Positions 19,454-27,691 of a DNA stretch of 64,000 nucleotides are shown in pieces. The notes under the pieces were generated by a model. It did not search any database. It was given only the letters and a program-made list of their open reading frames with translations, and was not told where the DNA came from. The DNA comes from Azospirillum sp. OGB3 (lineage in GTDB: Bacteria > Pseudomonadota > Alphaproteobacteria > Azospirillales > Azospirillaceae), in NCBI RefSeq assembly GCF_014192915.1, contig NZ_JACHYN010000014.1:1-64000 (forward strand). The letters are read 5' to 3'. The stretch's first letter is position 1. Every line of letters starts with the position of its first letter. Both the position numbers and the translations under genes were made by a program.

Positions 19454-19513
19454 GGCGTCCGAAACCCTGGATTTCCCGCGGGAGTCCCAGGGCTTCGGGC
19501 GCCTTTTTCTTTT
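19454..19513 (+). terminator. Leader terminator (attenuator) of the nirB operon
   Basis: A 17-bp stem with one mismatch and one G-U pair (19454-19470 with 19487-19503) and a 16-nt loop is followed at once by TTTTTCTTTT. It lies between the sigma-54 promoter and nirB, so most transcripts should stop here unless an antiterminator acts. NasT, encoded nearby, is the expected one. Confidence 0.8.
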
Positions 19514-19545
19514 CGGCCTCGCGGCCTCGCAAGAGGGCACACAGC

Positions 19546-22011
19546 ATGAGCACGCACACCAATCCATCCACTCCGCGCGAACGGCTGGTCGTCGTCGGCA
19601 ACGGCATGGCCGGTATCCGCACGCTGGAGGAGCTGCTGGCCAAGGCGCCGGACCGTTACGACATCACCGTCTTCGGCGTCGAGCCGCACCCCAACTACAA
19701 CCGCATCATGCTCTCCCCTGTGCTGGCCGGGGAGAAGACCTTCGAGCAGATCGTCCTGAATGGACGCGACTGGTACGAGACCAACGGAATCAATCTGTTG
19801 ACCGGCGACCGGGTGGAGGTGATCGACCGGGCGAACCGCACCGTCACGGCGATGTCCGGCCTGACCGTGCCCTACGACAAGCTGCTGATCGCCACCGGCT
19901 CCACCCCCTTCATCATCCCGGTTCCCGGCTCCACCCTGCCCGGCGTCGTCGGCTTCCGCGACCTCGCCGATGTCGACACGATGCTGGAGGCGGCGGCCCG
20001 GGGCGGGCGCGCCGTGGTCATCGGCGGCGGCCTGCTCGGGCTGGAGGCGGCCAACGGGCTGAAGGTCAAGGGCATGGACGTCACCGTCCTGCACCTGATG
20101 GACACGCTGATGGAACGGCAGCTCGACCGCTCCGCCGGGGCGCTGTTGCGGCACGAGCTGGAGCGTCGCGGCATCGCCGTGCTGACCGGCGCCGACACTG
20201 CTGAAATTGTGGGCAACGAGAAAGTTTCCGCGGTTCGCCTGAAAAACGGGCAGGAGCTTCCGGCCGATCTGGTGGTCATGGCGGTGGGCATCCGCCCGAA
20301 CACGGCGCTGGGCAAGGCGGCGGGGCTGGCCTGTGGGCGCGGCATCCAGGTGGACGACACCATGACCACCTCCGACCCGGCGATCCTGTCGGTAGGCGAA
20401 TGCGTGGAGCACCGCGGCCAGACCTACGGCCTCGTCGCCCCGCTGTTCGAGATGGCCAAGGTCGCCGCCGCCCAACTGGCCGGGGGCACCGAGGCCGCCT
20501 ACACCGGCTCCGTCACCTCGACCAAGCTGAAGGTGACGGGGGTGGACGTCTTCTCGGCGGGCGACTTCACCGGCGGCAAGGACTGCGAGGACATCGTGTT
20601 CCGCGACGCCGCCCGCGGCGTCTACAAGCGTGTGGTGGTCAAGGAGAACCGCATCCTCGGCGCCGTGCTCTACGGCGACACCAAGGACGGCGGCTGGTAC
20701 TTCCAGATGCTGAAAGACGGGACCGAGGTGGCGCCGGTCCGCGACACCCTCATCTTCGGCCAGAGCTTCGGAGGCGAGGGGGCGGCAAACCCTAAGGCCG
20801 CCGTTGCGGCGCTCCCCGACAGTGCGGAGATCTGCGGCTGCAACGGCGTGTGCAAGGGCACCATCGTCACGGCGATCACCGAGAAGGGCCTGTCCAACCT
20901 GGACGAGGTGCGGGCTCATACCAAAGCCTCGGCCTCCTGCGGAAGCTGCACCGGTCAGGTGGAGCAGCTTCTGGCCTTGACGCTGGGCGACGGCTACGCG
21001 GGCGAGGCGAAGGCCAAGCCGATGTGCAAATGCACCGACCGCACCCACGACGAGGTGCGCCGGGCCATCACCGCACTGGACCTGAAGTCCATTCCCGATG
21101 TGATGCAGCGGCTGGAATGGCGCACCCCCGACGGCTGCCACCATTGCCGCCCGGCGCTGAACTACTACCTGCTGTGCGAATGGCCGGGCGAATACAAGGA
21201 CGACAGCCGGTCCCGTTACATCAACGAGCGCGTCCACGCCAACATCCAGAAGGACGGCACTTATTCCGTCGTCCCGCGCATGTGGGGCGGGCTGACCAGC
21301 GCCAAGGAACTGCGCGCCATCGCCGACGTGGTGGACAAGTTCGCCATCCCCACGGTGAAGGTCACCGGCGGCCAGCGCATCGACCTGTTCGGCGTGAAGA
21401 AGGAGGACCTGCCCGCGGTGTGGGCGGACCTGAACGCCGCCGGCATGGTGTCCGGCCACGCCTACGCCAAGGGGCTGCGCACGGTGAAGACCTGCGTCGG
21501 CTCGGAATGGTGCCGCTTCGGCACGCAGGACAGCACGGGCCTCGGCGTCAAGCTGGAACGGATGACCTGGGGCACCTGGACCCCGCACAAGGTGAAGCTG
21601 GCTGTTTCCGGCTGCCCGCGCAATTGCGCGGAGGCGACCATCAAGGACCTGGGCGTCGTCTGCGTGGACAGCGGCTACGAGCTGCATGTCGGCGGCAACG
21701 GCGGCATGCATGTCCGGGCCTGCGACCTGCTGGTGAAGGTGGAGACCGAGGCGGAGGTGCTGGAATACACCGGCGCCTACATGCAGCTCTACCGTGAGGA
21801 GGCCCGCTACCTGGAGCGCACCGCCCCGTGGCTGGAGCGCGTCGGGCTGGACCACATCAAGCGCCGGCTGGTCGACGACGCGGAAGGCCGCGCGGCGCTC
21901 AACGCCCGCTTCCTCTTCTCCCAGAGCTTTTCGCAGGACGATCCCTGGGCCGAGCGCGCCAGCGGGTCGGTGGACCGTCACGAATTCGCGCCGCTCGCAC
22001 AGGTGGGGTAA
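19546..22011 (+). CDS. nirB: Assimilatory nitrite reductase large subunit NirB
   Basis: NAD(P)H-dependent reduction of nitrite to ammonia in the cytoplasm. The 821-residue flavoprotein has, in order, an FAD/NAD-binding oxidoreductase part beginning VVVGNGMAGIRT (15-26); a BFD-like [2Fe-2S] segment with C430, C432, C436 and a later CGSC; and a sulfite/nitrite-reductase part with the siroheme-[4Fe-4S] cysteines C650, C656, C690 and C694 (pattern C-x5-C and C-x3-C). AGAGG precedes the ATG. It heads nirB-nirD-nasA-cobA, behind a sigma-54 promoter and an attenuator. Size matches enterobacterial NirB (about 850). Confidence 0.97.
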   Translation: MSTHTNPSTPRERLVVVGNGMAGIRTLEELLAKAPDRYDITVFGVEPHPNYNRIMLSPVLAGEKTFEQIVLNGRDWYETNGINLLTGDRVEVIDRANRTVTAMSGLTVPYDKLLIATGSTPFIIPVPGSTLPGVVGFRDLADVDTMLEAAARGGRAVVIGGGLLGLEAANGLKVKGMDVTVLHLMDTLMERQLDRSAGALLRHELERRGIAVLTGADTAEIVGNEKVSAVRLKNGQELPADLVVMAVGIRPNTALGKAAGLACGRGIQVDDTMTTSDPAILSVGECVEHRGQTYGLVAPLFEMAKVAAAQLAGGTEAAYTGSVTSTKLKVTGVDVFSAGDFTGGKDCEDIVFRDAARGVYKRVVVKENRILGAVLYGDTKDGGWYFQMLKDGTEVAPVRDTLIFGQSFGGEGAANPKAAVAALPDSAEICGCNGVCKGTIVTAITEKGLSNLDEVRAHTKASASCGSCTGQVEQLLALTLGDGYAGEAKAKPMCKCTDRTHDEVRRAITALDLKSIPDVMQRLEWRTPDGCHHCRPALNYYLLCEWPGEYKDDSRSRYINERVHANIQKDGTYSVVPRMWGGLTSAKELRAIADVVDKFAIPTVKVTGGQRIDLFGVKKEDLPAVWADLNAAGMVSGHAYAKGLRTVKTCVGSEWCRFGTQDSTGLGVKLERMTWGTWTPHKVKLAVSGCPRNCAEATIKDLGVVCVDSGYELHVGGNGGMHVRACDLLVKVETEAEVLEYTGAYMQLYREEARYLERTAPWLERVGLDHIKRRLVDDAEGRAALNARFLFSQSFSQDDPWAERASGSVDRHEFAPLAQVG

Positions 22012-22017
22012 CGACAC

Positions 22018-22374
22018 ATGGATCAGAGCATTTCCTGGATCACCGTCGGCTCGGTCGAGGACATTCCCCGCCAGGGCTCCCGCGTCGTGCGGACCGATTT
22101 CGGCGACATCGCCCTGTTCCGCACCGTGGCGGACGAGGTCTACGCGCTGGAGGACCGCTGCCCGCATGCCGGCGGCCCGCTGTCGCAGGGCATCGTCCAC
22201 GGGGCGCGGGTGACCTGCCCGCTGCACAGCTGGGTGATCGACCTCGCCAGCGGCGAGGCGGTCGGTCCCGACGAGGGCTGCGCCGGCCATTGCCCGGTGC
22301 GGGTGGTCGACGGCGCGGTGCAACTCGGGCTGGCGGCCTTCCGTCCGGGCCGCGGAGGGTGCGGCCATGGGTGA
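22018..22374 (+). CDS. nirD: Nitrite reductase small subunit NirD (Rieske-type)
   Basis: Small partner of NirB, 118 residues, with a Rieske-like fold. Unlike E. coli NirD, which has lost its iron-sulfur ligands, this protein keeps a full set: C48-P-H50 and C67-P-L-H70, so it probably binds a [2Fe-2S] cluster and could pass electrons to NirB. It starts six bases after the nirB stop, and its end overlaps the nasA start by eight bases, so the operon is tightly coupled. Confidence 0.93.
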   Translation: MDQSISWITVGSVEDIPRQGSRVVRTDFGDIALFRTVADEVYALEDRCPHAGGPLSQGIVHGARVTCPLHSWVIDLASGEAVGPDEGCAGHCPVRVVDGAVQLGLAAFRPGRGGCGHG

Positions 22375-25168
22375 GGGAAGGCCTTATTCCCCCTCTCCCG
22401 CCCCGGGAGAGGGAGGGACCCACGCGCCAGCGTGGGAGGGTGAGGGTACTGCCGAGGATCAGCGCCTCGATCCTCGCGCGACCCTCACCCGCCCGCTGCG
22501 CGGGCACCCTCTCCCGAGGCGGGAGAGGGGTGTTGTCCGCACCACCTGCCCTTATTGCGGCGTCGGCTGCGGCGTGCTGGCCTCCATCTCCGCCGACGGC
22601 ACCGTCAGCGTGGCCGGCGACCCCGACCACCCGGCCAACCGGGGGAAGCTCTGCTCCAAGGGCACCAACCTGCCCGACACGCTGGGCCTCGGCGAACGGC
22701 TGCTCCACCCGCAGGTGGACGGGCGGCGCGTCGCCTGGGACGAGGCCATCGCCGCCGTCGCGACGCGCCTGTCCGACACCATCGCCAGGCACGGGCCGGA
22801 CTCGGTGGCCTTCTACGTCTCCGGCCAATTGCTGACCGAGGACTATTACGCCGTCAACAAGCTGGCGAAGGGCTTTCTCGGCACCGCGAACATCGACACC
22901 AACTCGCGCCTCTGCATGGCCTCCAGCGTGGCCGGCCACAAGCGCGGCTTCGGCGCGGACGCGGTGCCGGTGACCTACGAGGACCTGGACGAAGCCGATC
23001 TGGTCGTCCTGGTCGGCTCCAACCTCGCCTGGTGCCACCCGATCCTGAACCAGCGGCTGCTGGCGGCCAAGCGGACGCGCGGCACCCGCATCGTCGTCAT
23101 CGACCCGCGCCGCGCCGCCGCGGTGGACGGGGCCGACCGGCACCTGCCCATCCGCCCCGGCACCGACGCCCTGCTGTTCAACGGGCTGCTCGTCCATCTC
23201 GCCGACAACGGCGTTCTGGACGCCCGTTTCGTCGCGGAGCACACCGCCGGATTGGCGAAGGCGCTGGAGGCCGCCCGCGCCGACGCCCCCTCCCCCGCCC
23301 ATGTCGCCGCCCGCTGCGGTCTGCCGCTGGCCGACATCGAGGCCTTTTACGCTGAAGTCGCAACGGTCCGCCGCACGGTCACCGTTTACTCCCAGGGGGT
23401 GAACCAGTCCTCCCAGGGGACGGACACCGTCAACGCCATCCTGAACGTCCATTTCCTGACCGGGCGGATCGGCGCGCCGGGGATGGGTCCCTTCTCCGTC
23501 ACCGGGCAGCCCAACGCGATGGGCGGTCGGGAGGTCGGCGGGCTCGCCAACCAGCTCGCCGCCCATATGGGGTTCGAGCCGGAGTCGGTGGACCGGCTGC
23601 GCCGCTTCTGGAACGCGCCGCGCGTGGCGGACAAGCCCGGCCTGAAGGCGGTGGACCTGTTCCGCGCGGTGGAGCAGGGCACGGTCCGCGCCGTCTGGGT
23701 GATGGCGACCAACCCGGCGGTCAGCATGCCCGACGCCGCCCGCGTCCGCCGCGCGCTGGCCAAATGTGAAACCGTCATCGTCTCCGACTGCATCGCCGAC
23801 ACCGACACGGCGCGGCTGGCCCACATCCGCCTGCCCGCCGCCGGGTGGAGCGAGAAGGACGGCACCGTCACCAACTCCGACCGCACCATCTCCCGGCAGC
23901 GGGCCTTCCGTCCTCTGGCGGGCACGGCGCGGCCCGATTGGTGGATCGTCACCCAGGTCGCCCGCGCGATGGGCCATGCCGCCGCCTTCCCCTACGAGAC
24001 GCCCGCCGACGTTTTCCGCGAGCACGCCGCCCTCTCCGCCTTCGAGAACGGCGGCGCACGCGCCTTCGACATCGGCGGCCTTGCCGGGCTGTCCGACGCT
24101 GAATTTGAAACGCTGGCCCCCGCCCCCTGGCCGCGGCGGGTTGGCGGGGAGCCGACGCGCCGTCTCTACACCGATGGGCGCTTCTTCACCGACGACGGGC
24201 GGGCGCGTTTCACCCCGGTCATGTCCCGTCCCCTGCCCCGCAGCGTGGAGCGGGGTTCGCTGATGTTGAACACCGGCCGCCTGCGCGACCAGTGGCACAC
24301 CATGACGCGCACCGGCCTGTCGCCGCGCCTCTCCGCCCACGCGCCGGAACCCTGCCTGGACCTTCACCCGCAGGACGCGGCGGCGCACGGCCTGACCGAC
24401 GGCGCCCTGGTCAGCCTGTCCACCCCCGTCGGCATGGCGCTGGCCCGGCTGCGAGTCACCGAGGCCCAGCGGGTGGGGGAAGCCTTCCTGCCCATGCACT
24501 GGACCGACCGCTTCACCGCCTCCTGCGTCGTCGGGCGGCTGGTGGACGATCTGGCCGTGGACCCGCTGTCGGGCCAGCCGGACCTGAAGCGGATGCCGGT
24601 GACGGTCGTTCCCTACCCCGCCGCCTGGACCGGCTTCCTGGTCGCCCGCGACGCGGTGGAGCCCGCCCATGGCGGCTACTGGACGCGCCGCGCGGTCCCC
24701 GGCGGCCACCTGATCGAACTGGCCGGCGAGGGCGCCCTGCCCGCTCCGGACGCGCTGGAGTTCGGCTTCGCCGGGGCGACCGTCGATTACAGCGACGCGG
24801 CCCGCGGCGTGCTGCGCCGCGCCTGGGTCACCCACGACCGGCTGGAGGCCTGCCTGTTCCTGTCCACCTCCGGCGCCCTGCCCAGCCGGGGCTGGCTGGT
24901 CGATCTGCTGTCGGCGGAGGCGCTGGACGGTCCCGCCCGCCGCGCCCTGCTCTCCGGCCGGTCGCCGGTTCCCACAGCCGACGAGGGGCGGACGGTCTGT
25001 TCCTGCTTCGGCGTCGGCGTCAACCGCCTGATCGCCGCCATCCAAAGCCAAGGCCTGACCACGGTCCAGGAGGTCGGAGCGGCCCTGCGGGCCGGGACCA
25101 ACTGCGGCTCCTGCCTTCCCGAACTCAAGGAGATCCTTGCCGATGCCCAGCGCTGCCATGTGGCTTGA
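22367..25168 (+). CDS. nasA: Assimilatory nitrate reductase catalytic subunit NasA
   Basis: Molybdenum enzyme reducing nitrate to nitrite in the cytoplasm, 933 residues. A [4Fe-4S] motif is formed by C61, C64, C68 and C96; molybdopterin-domain motifs such as SRLCMASSVAGHKRGFG follow, and the C-terminus (about 878-920) carries a BFD-like [2Fe-2S] domain (CSCFGVG and CGSCLPE), as in NasA proteins of proteobacteria. The only in-frame start is ATG 22367, overlapping nirD. The first 55 or so residues are translated from a palindromic repeat (22390-22530), so the iron-sulfur motif lies about 50 residues deeper than usual. Two copies of the origin 17-mer lie within the gene. Confidence 0.95.
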   Translation: MGEGRPYSPSPAPGEGGTHAPAWEGEGTAEDQRLDPRATLTRPLRGHPLPRRERGVVRTTCPYCGVGCGVLASISADGTVSVAGDPDHPANRGKLCSKGTNLPDTLGLGERLLHPQVDGRRVAWDEAIAAVATRLSDTIARHGPDSVAFYVSGQLLTEDYYAVNKLAKGFLGTANIDTNSRLCMASSVAGHKRGFGADAVPVTYEDLDEADLVVLVGSNLAWCHPILNQRLLAAKRTRGTRIVVIDPRRAAAVDGADRHLPIRPGTDALLFNGLLVHLADNGVLDARFVAEHTAGLAKALEAARADAPSPAHVAARCGLPLADIEAFYAEVATVRRTVTVYSQGVNQSSQGTDTVNAILNVHFLTGRIGAPGMGPFSVTGQPNAMGGREVGGLANQLAAHMGFEPESVDRLRRFWNAPRVADKPGLKAVDLFRAVEQGTVRAVWVMATNPAVSMPDAARVRRALAKCETVIVSDCIADTDTARLAHIRLPAAGWSEKDGTVTNSDRTISRQRAFRPLAGTARPDWWIVTQVARAMGHAAAFPYETPADVFREHAALSAFENGGARAFDIGGLAGLSDAEFETLAPAPWPRRVGGEPTRRLYTDGRFFTDDGRARFTPVMSRPLPRSVERGSLMLNTGRLRDQWHTMTRTGLSPRLSAHAPEPCLDLHPQDAAAHGLTDGALVSLSTPVGMALARLRVTEAQRVGEAFLPMHWTDRFTASCVVGRLVDDLAVDPLSGQPDLKRMPVTVVPYPAAWTGFLVARDAVEPAHGGYWTRRAVPGGHLIELAGEGALPAPDALEFGFAGATVDYSDAARGVLRRAWVTHDRLEACLFLSTSGALPSRGWLVDLLSAEALDGPARRALLSGRSPVPTADEGRTVCSCFGVGVNRLIAAIQSQGLTTVQEVGAALRAGTNCGSCLPELKEILADAQRCHVA
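22390..22530. repeat. Palindromic repeat family B, copy 1 (inside nasA)
   Basis: A composite palindromic element of about 140 bp, bounded by CCCTCTCCCG-type arms with an inner GAGGATCAGCG / CGATCCTCG core. Related copies are at 27539-27682 and 48975-49114. This copy lies inside the nasA reading frame and encodes its N-terminal extension. Confidence 0.85.
23349..23365 (+). repeat. Diverged iteron-like 17-mer inside nasA
   Basis: ACGCTGAAGTCGCAACG, one base from the origin copy at 8236-8252. Read in frame it encodes AEVAT, in the same codon phase as the other coding copies. Confidence 0.5.
24096..24112 (+). repeat. Perfect iteron 17-mer inside nasA
   Basis: ACGCTGAATTTGAAACG, identical to the origin consensus, 15 kb from the origin and embedded in coding sequence (AEFET) with codons rare in this genome. 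Confidence 0.7.
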
Positions 25169-26075
25169 CGGTCTTGTCTCGCGGTCCGGAGGCAAACGTA
25201 TCAACTTCATCGTCGCCCTGCGCGCCGCGATGGGCTCCGCGCTGCGTCCGCGCACGGCCCGCCGCGTCGCCCGCGCCATCCCGGAGGCGGGCAAACGGAC
25301 GCCCCACGTCACGCTGGTCGGCGCCGGGCCGGGGGACCCCGATCTGCTGACCATCGCGGCGGCGCGGGCAATTTCTCAGGCGGAGGTGATCCTCTACGAC
25401 CATCTCGTCGGGACGGACATCCTCGCCCTGGCGCCGCCGGGGGCGGAGTTGATCTGCGTCGGCAAGCGGTCGGGCCAGCACTCCCACTCGCAGGAGGCCA
25501 TCAACGCCCTGATCGAGGCGCAGGCCCGCACCGGGCGGCGCACCGTCCGGCTGAAGGGGGGCGACCCGATGATCTTCGGCCGGGCCGGCGAGGAGATCGA
25601 GCATCTGGAGCGTGTCGGAATCAGCGTGTCGGTGATCCCCGGCATCACCGCGGCGCTCGGCTGCGCGTCCAGCGCCGGGCTGTCGCTGACCAAGCGCGGC
25701 GTGTCGCGCGCCGTCACCTTCGTCACCGCCCACGCCCGCGAGGGCGACGCGACGGAGCCGGACTGGGCGCGGCTGGCCGATCCCAAGGGCACGCTGGCGA
25801 TCTACATGGGCCGCGAGGCCGCCCGCCGCGTCGGGCGCGGCCTGACCGCTGGCGGCCTGTCCCCCGACACGCCGGTGCTGGCGGTGGAGAACGGCTGCCG
25901 CCCCGACGAGCGCCACCACCGCACGACGCTGGGTGCCATGGCTGAGCGGGGCGTGGCGGCGGGCGACGGCCCGACGCTGCTCCTGATCGGCTGGGCGTTA
26001 GAGGAGCGGGCGGCGCACGCCGGTGATGCCCTCGGCGCGGTCGGCCACGTCGGCCAGGGGTTCGGTCACGACTGA
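25143..26075 (+). CDS. cobA: Uroporphyrinogen-III C-methyltransferase
   Basis: SAM-dependent methylation of uroporphyrinogen III to precorrin-2, the branch towards siroheme, which NirB needs. The 310-residue protein shows VGAGPGDPDLLT (glycine-rich SAM loop), RLKGGDPMIFGRAGEE and IPGITAALGCAS, the SUMT hallmarks. An N-terminal extension of about 55 residues precedes the catalytic core, so the real start could be further in (for example ATG 25230). ATG 25143 is chosen because AAGGAG stands ten bases upstream. The start overlaps nasA by 26 bases. The last 26 codons overlap the convergent NlpC/P60 gene and look non-conserved. Confidence 0.92.
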   Translation: MPSAAMWLDGLVSRSGGKRINFIVALRAAMGSALRPRTARRVARAIPEAGKRTPHVTLVGAGPGDPDLLTIAAARAISQAEVILYDHLVGTDILALAPPGAELICVGKRSGQHSHSQEAINALIEAQARTGRRTVRLKGGDPMIFGRAGEEIEHLERVGISVSVIPGITAALGCASSAGLSLTKRGVSRAVTFVTAHAREGDATEPDWARLADPKGTLAIYMGREAARRVGRGLTAGGLSPDTPVLAVENGCRPDERHHRTTLGAMAERGVAAGDGPTLLLIGWALEERAAHAGDALGAVGHVGQGFGHD

Positions 26076-26777
26076 CATGGTGAAGACGGTGGCGTGCAGC
26101 AGCGTGGTGCCGTCCAGCATGATCCCGACATGGCCCGGGAAGAACACGATGTCACCGCGGCGGTAATCCATCCCCTGCCCGTCTGTGGACAGCATCGGCC
26201 CCAATCGATCGTCGTTGCGCTGCATCCCGCTGCTGTGGTGGGTGGTGATCCCGGCCGTCCTCAGCGCCACCTGGACGAGGCCGGAGCAATCGATGCCGAA
26301 GGCGCTCCGTCCGCCCCAGACATAGGGCGTCTCCAGGAAGCGCAGCGCCGTCTCCACCGGAACGCGATTCAGCGGCACGGACACCGGCTCCAGCCGCTTG
26401 CCGAAGGTCCATAGGCCGTTGTCGAGCCGGACCCATCCGTTCTCGGCTTGCTCCGCCACCGTGACGAGGCTGCCGAAGCTCAGCGCCGCCACCGGCACCG
26501 CCTTGTGGGTGGGCTCGGGGTGAAGGTTCGCCACGCGGCCGGACACGCGATGGGTCGGGGCGACCGGCTCCGTCAGGTCCGTGCCGGGGGGAAGCCAGCC
26601 GACATGGCCGTCGGTGCGGTTTTCCACCTTCACCCAGTCGCCATCCCGGTCGAGCGGCGTACATGTTTCACCGAACAGCATCTCGCTGGTTTGCGGGACG
26701 CCGTGCCTCGGCTGTTCCAGGAGAACGGCCTGCGGGGCGGCGAGCCGGCGGATCGGGGTGGTCTGTGCATCGGTCAT
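25998..26777 (-). CDS. NlpC/P60 family cell-wall hydrolase with SH3 domains
   Basis: Probable peptidoglycan endopeptidase, 259 residues. Two bacterial SH3-like segments (about 15-65 and 80-130) precede an NlpC/P60 domain with the catalytic Cys164 (GIDCSGLV), His216 (GHVGIM) and a third polar residue, probably His228. There is no signal peptide, as in many dipeptidyl-peptidase VI-like members that act on recycled peptides in the cytoplasm. The gene converges on cobA with a 78-bp overlap. The start MTDAQTT follows a divergent gap before the secreted protein at 26892. Confidence 0.88.
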   Translation of the reverse strand: MTDAQTTPIRRLAAPQAVLLEQPRHGVPQTSEMLFGETCTPLDRDGDWVKVENRTDGHVGWLPPGTDLTEPVAPTHRVSGRVANLHPEPTHKAVPVAALSFGSLVTVAEQAENGWVRLDNGLWTFGKRLEPVSVPLNRVPVETALRFLETPYVWGGRSAFGIDCSGLVQVALRTAGITTHHSSGMQRNDDRLGPMLSTDGQGMDYRRGDIVFFPGHVGIMLDGTTLLHATVFTMSVVTEPLADVADRAEGITGVRRPLL

Positions 26778-26891
26778 GCCGGTCACGCTAGAGGCCGCTC
26801 CGCCGGAATGCAAGCCAGAGGACCGTTCCGGACAATCCTCCGGCAACCGGGGATTTGCTATGGATCTGACGCTTTTCGACAGGAGAGGGCG

Positions 26892-27530
26892 ATGGGCAAC
26901 CGTGTGAGGCGTCTGGGGCTCGCGGCGGCGACAGGGGCATGTCTGCTGGCCGGTGCGGCCGCCTCGCAGACGGCCCCCCAAATGGCCACACAAGGTCCCC
27001 TGCGGCTCGTACCGACTCCCATTCCCTCTCCGGCTCCGTCTCCGGCGGTGGAGCAGCCCCCTGCCCCGCCGGTCCCCGTTCCACCGCAGCCGTCCCCGGC
27101 GGCCACGGTGGTCCGGCCGGGTCAGCCCGCAGCCAACCCTGCGCCCATCCCGCAGCCCGCCGCGAGCGCTGACCCGGCCCAAATCCATCCGCCCACGCCG
27201 CGCCCCCAGCCGACCGACGGGGTCGCGGCGGTGCGTGCCTTCTACGATGCCTTGGGACAGGCGGACGCCGCGCGGGCCAACACCTACGTCATTCCCGAGA
27301 AGCGAGGCAGCGGCGCCTACGACATCGCGTCGATGACCCGCTTCTACGGCAGCATGCGCGTTCCCGTCCGCCTGCTGGCCGCGGAGCCCATCGGCCGGGA
27401 CGCCGTGCGCGTGCGCTATCACTATGTCCATGTGAGCGGCCGCGCCTGCGACGGCGCCGCCGAGGTCGCCCTGGCCGAGCGCGATGGGCTGGCGCTGATC
27501 GAACGCATCCGGGCGCTCAACGACTGCTGA
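26892..27530 (+). CDS. Secreted proline-rich protein with NTF2-like end
   Basis: Unrecognised exported protein of 212 residues. A signal peptide (RRLGLAAATGACLLAGAAAS) leads into a long proline/alanine linker (about 35-105), then a compact domain from DGVAAVRAFYDALGQAD that looks like an NTF2/SnoaL-type fold, with two cysteines near the end. The linker suggests tethering or a flexible periplasmic position. AGGAG precedes the ATG. Single gene, followed by a palindromic repeat. Function unknown. Confidence 0.75.
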   Translation: MGNRVRRLGLAAATGACLLAGAAASQTAPQMATQGPLRLVPTPIPSPAPSPAVEQPPAPPVPVPPQPSPAATVVRPGQPAANPAPIPQPAASADPAQIHPPTPRPQPTDGVAAVRAFYDALGQADAARANTYVIPEKRGSGAYDIASMTRFYGSMRVPVRLLAAEPIGRDAVRVRYHYVHVSGRACDGAAEVALAERDGLALIERIRALNDC

Positions 27531-27538
27531 GCCTTTAT

Positions 27539-27682
27539 CCCTCTCCCGCCTCGGGAGAGGGTGCCCGCGCAGCGGGCGGGTGAGGGTCGTACGAGGATCG
27601 TCGCGCTGATCCTTGGCAGCACCCTCACCCTTCCCACGCTGGCGCGTGGGCCCCTTCCCTCTCCTCCCGGGGCGGGAGAGGG
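27539..27682. repeat. Palindromic repeat family B, copy 2
   Basis: About 144 bp, in the opposite orientation to the copy inside nasA. It fills the gap between two convergent genes and may act as their terminator. Confidence 0.85.
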
Positions 27683-27691
27683 AGTGAATGG

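Noticed and set aside
19399-25354. Very long minus-strand reading frames opposite nirB and nasA
   Set aside because: They are mirror frames of GC-rich genes, with His/Arg/Gly-rich translations and no motifs; the plus-strand genes have clear cofactor motifs throughout.
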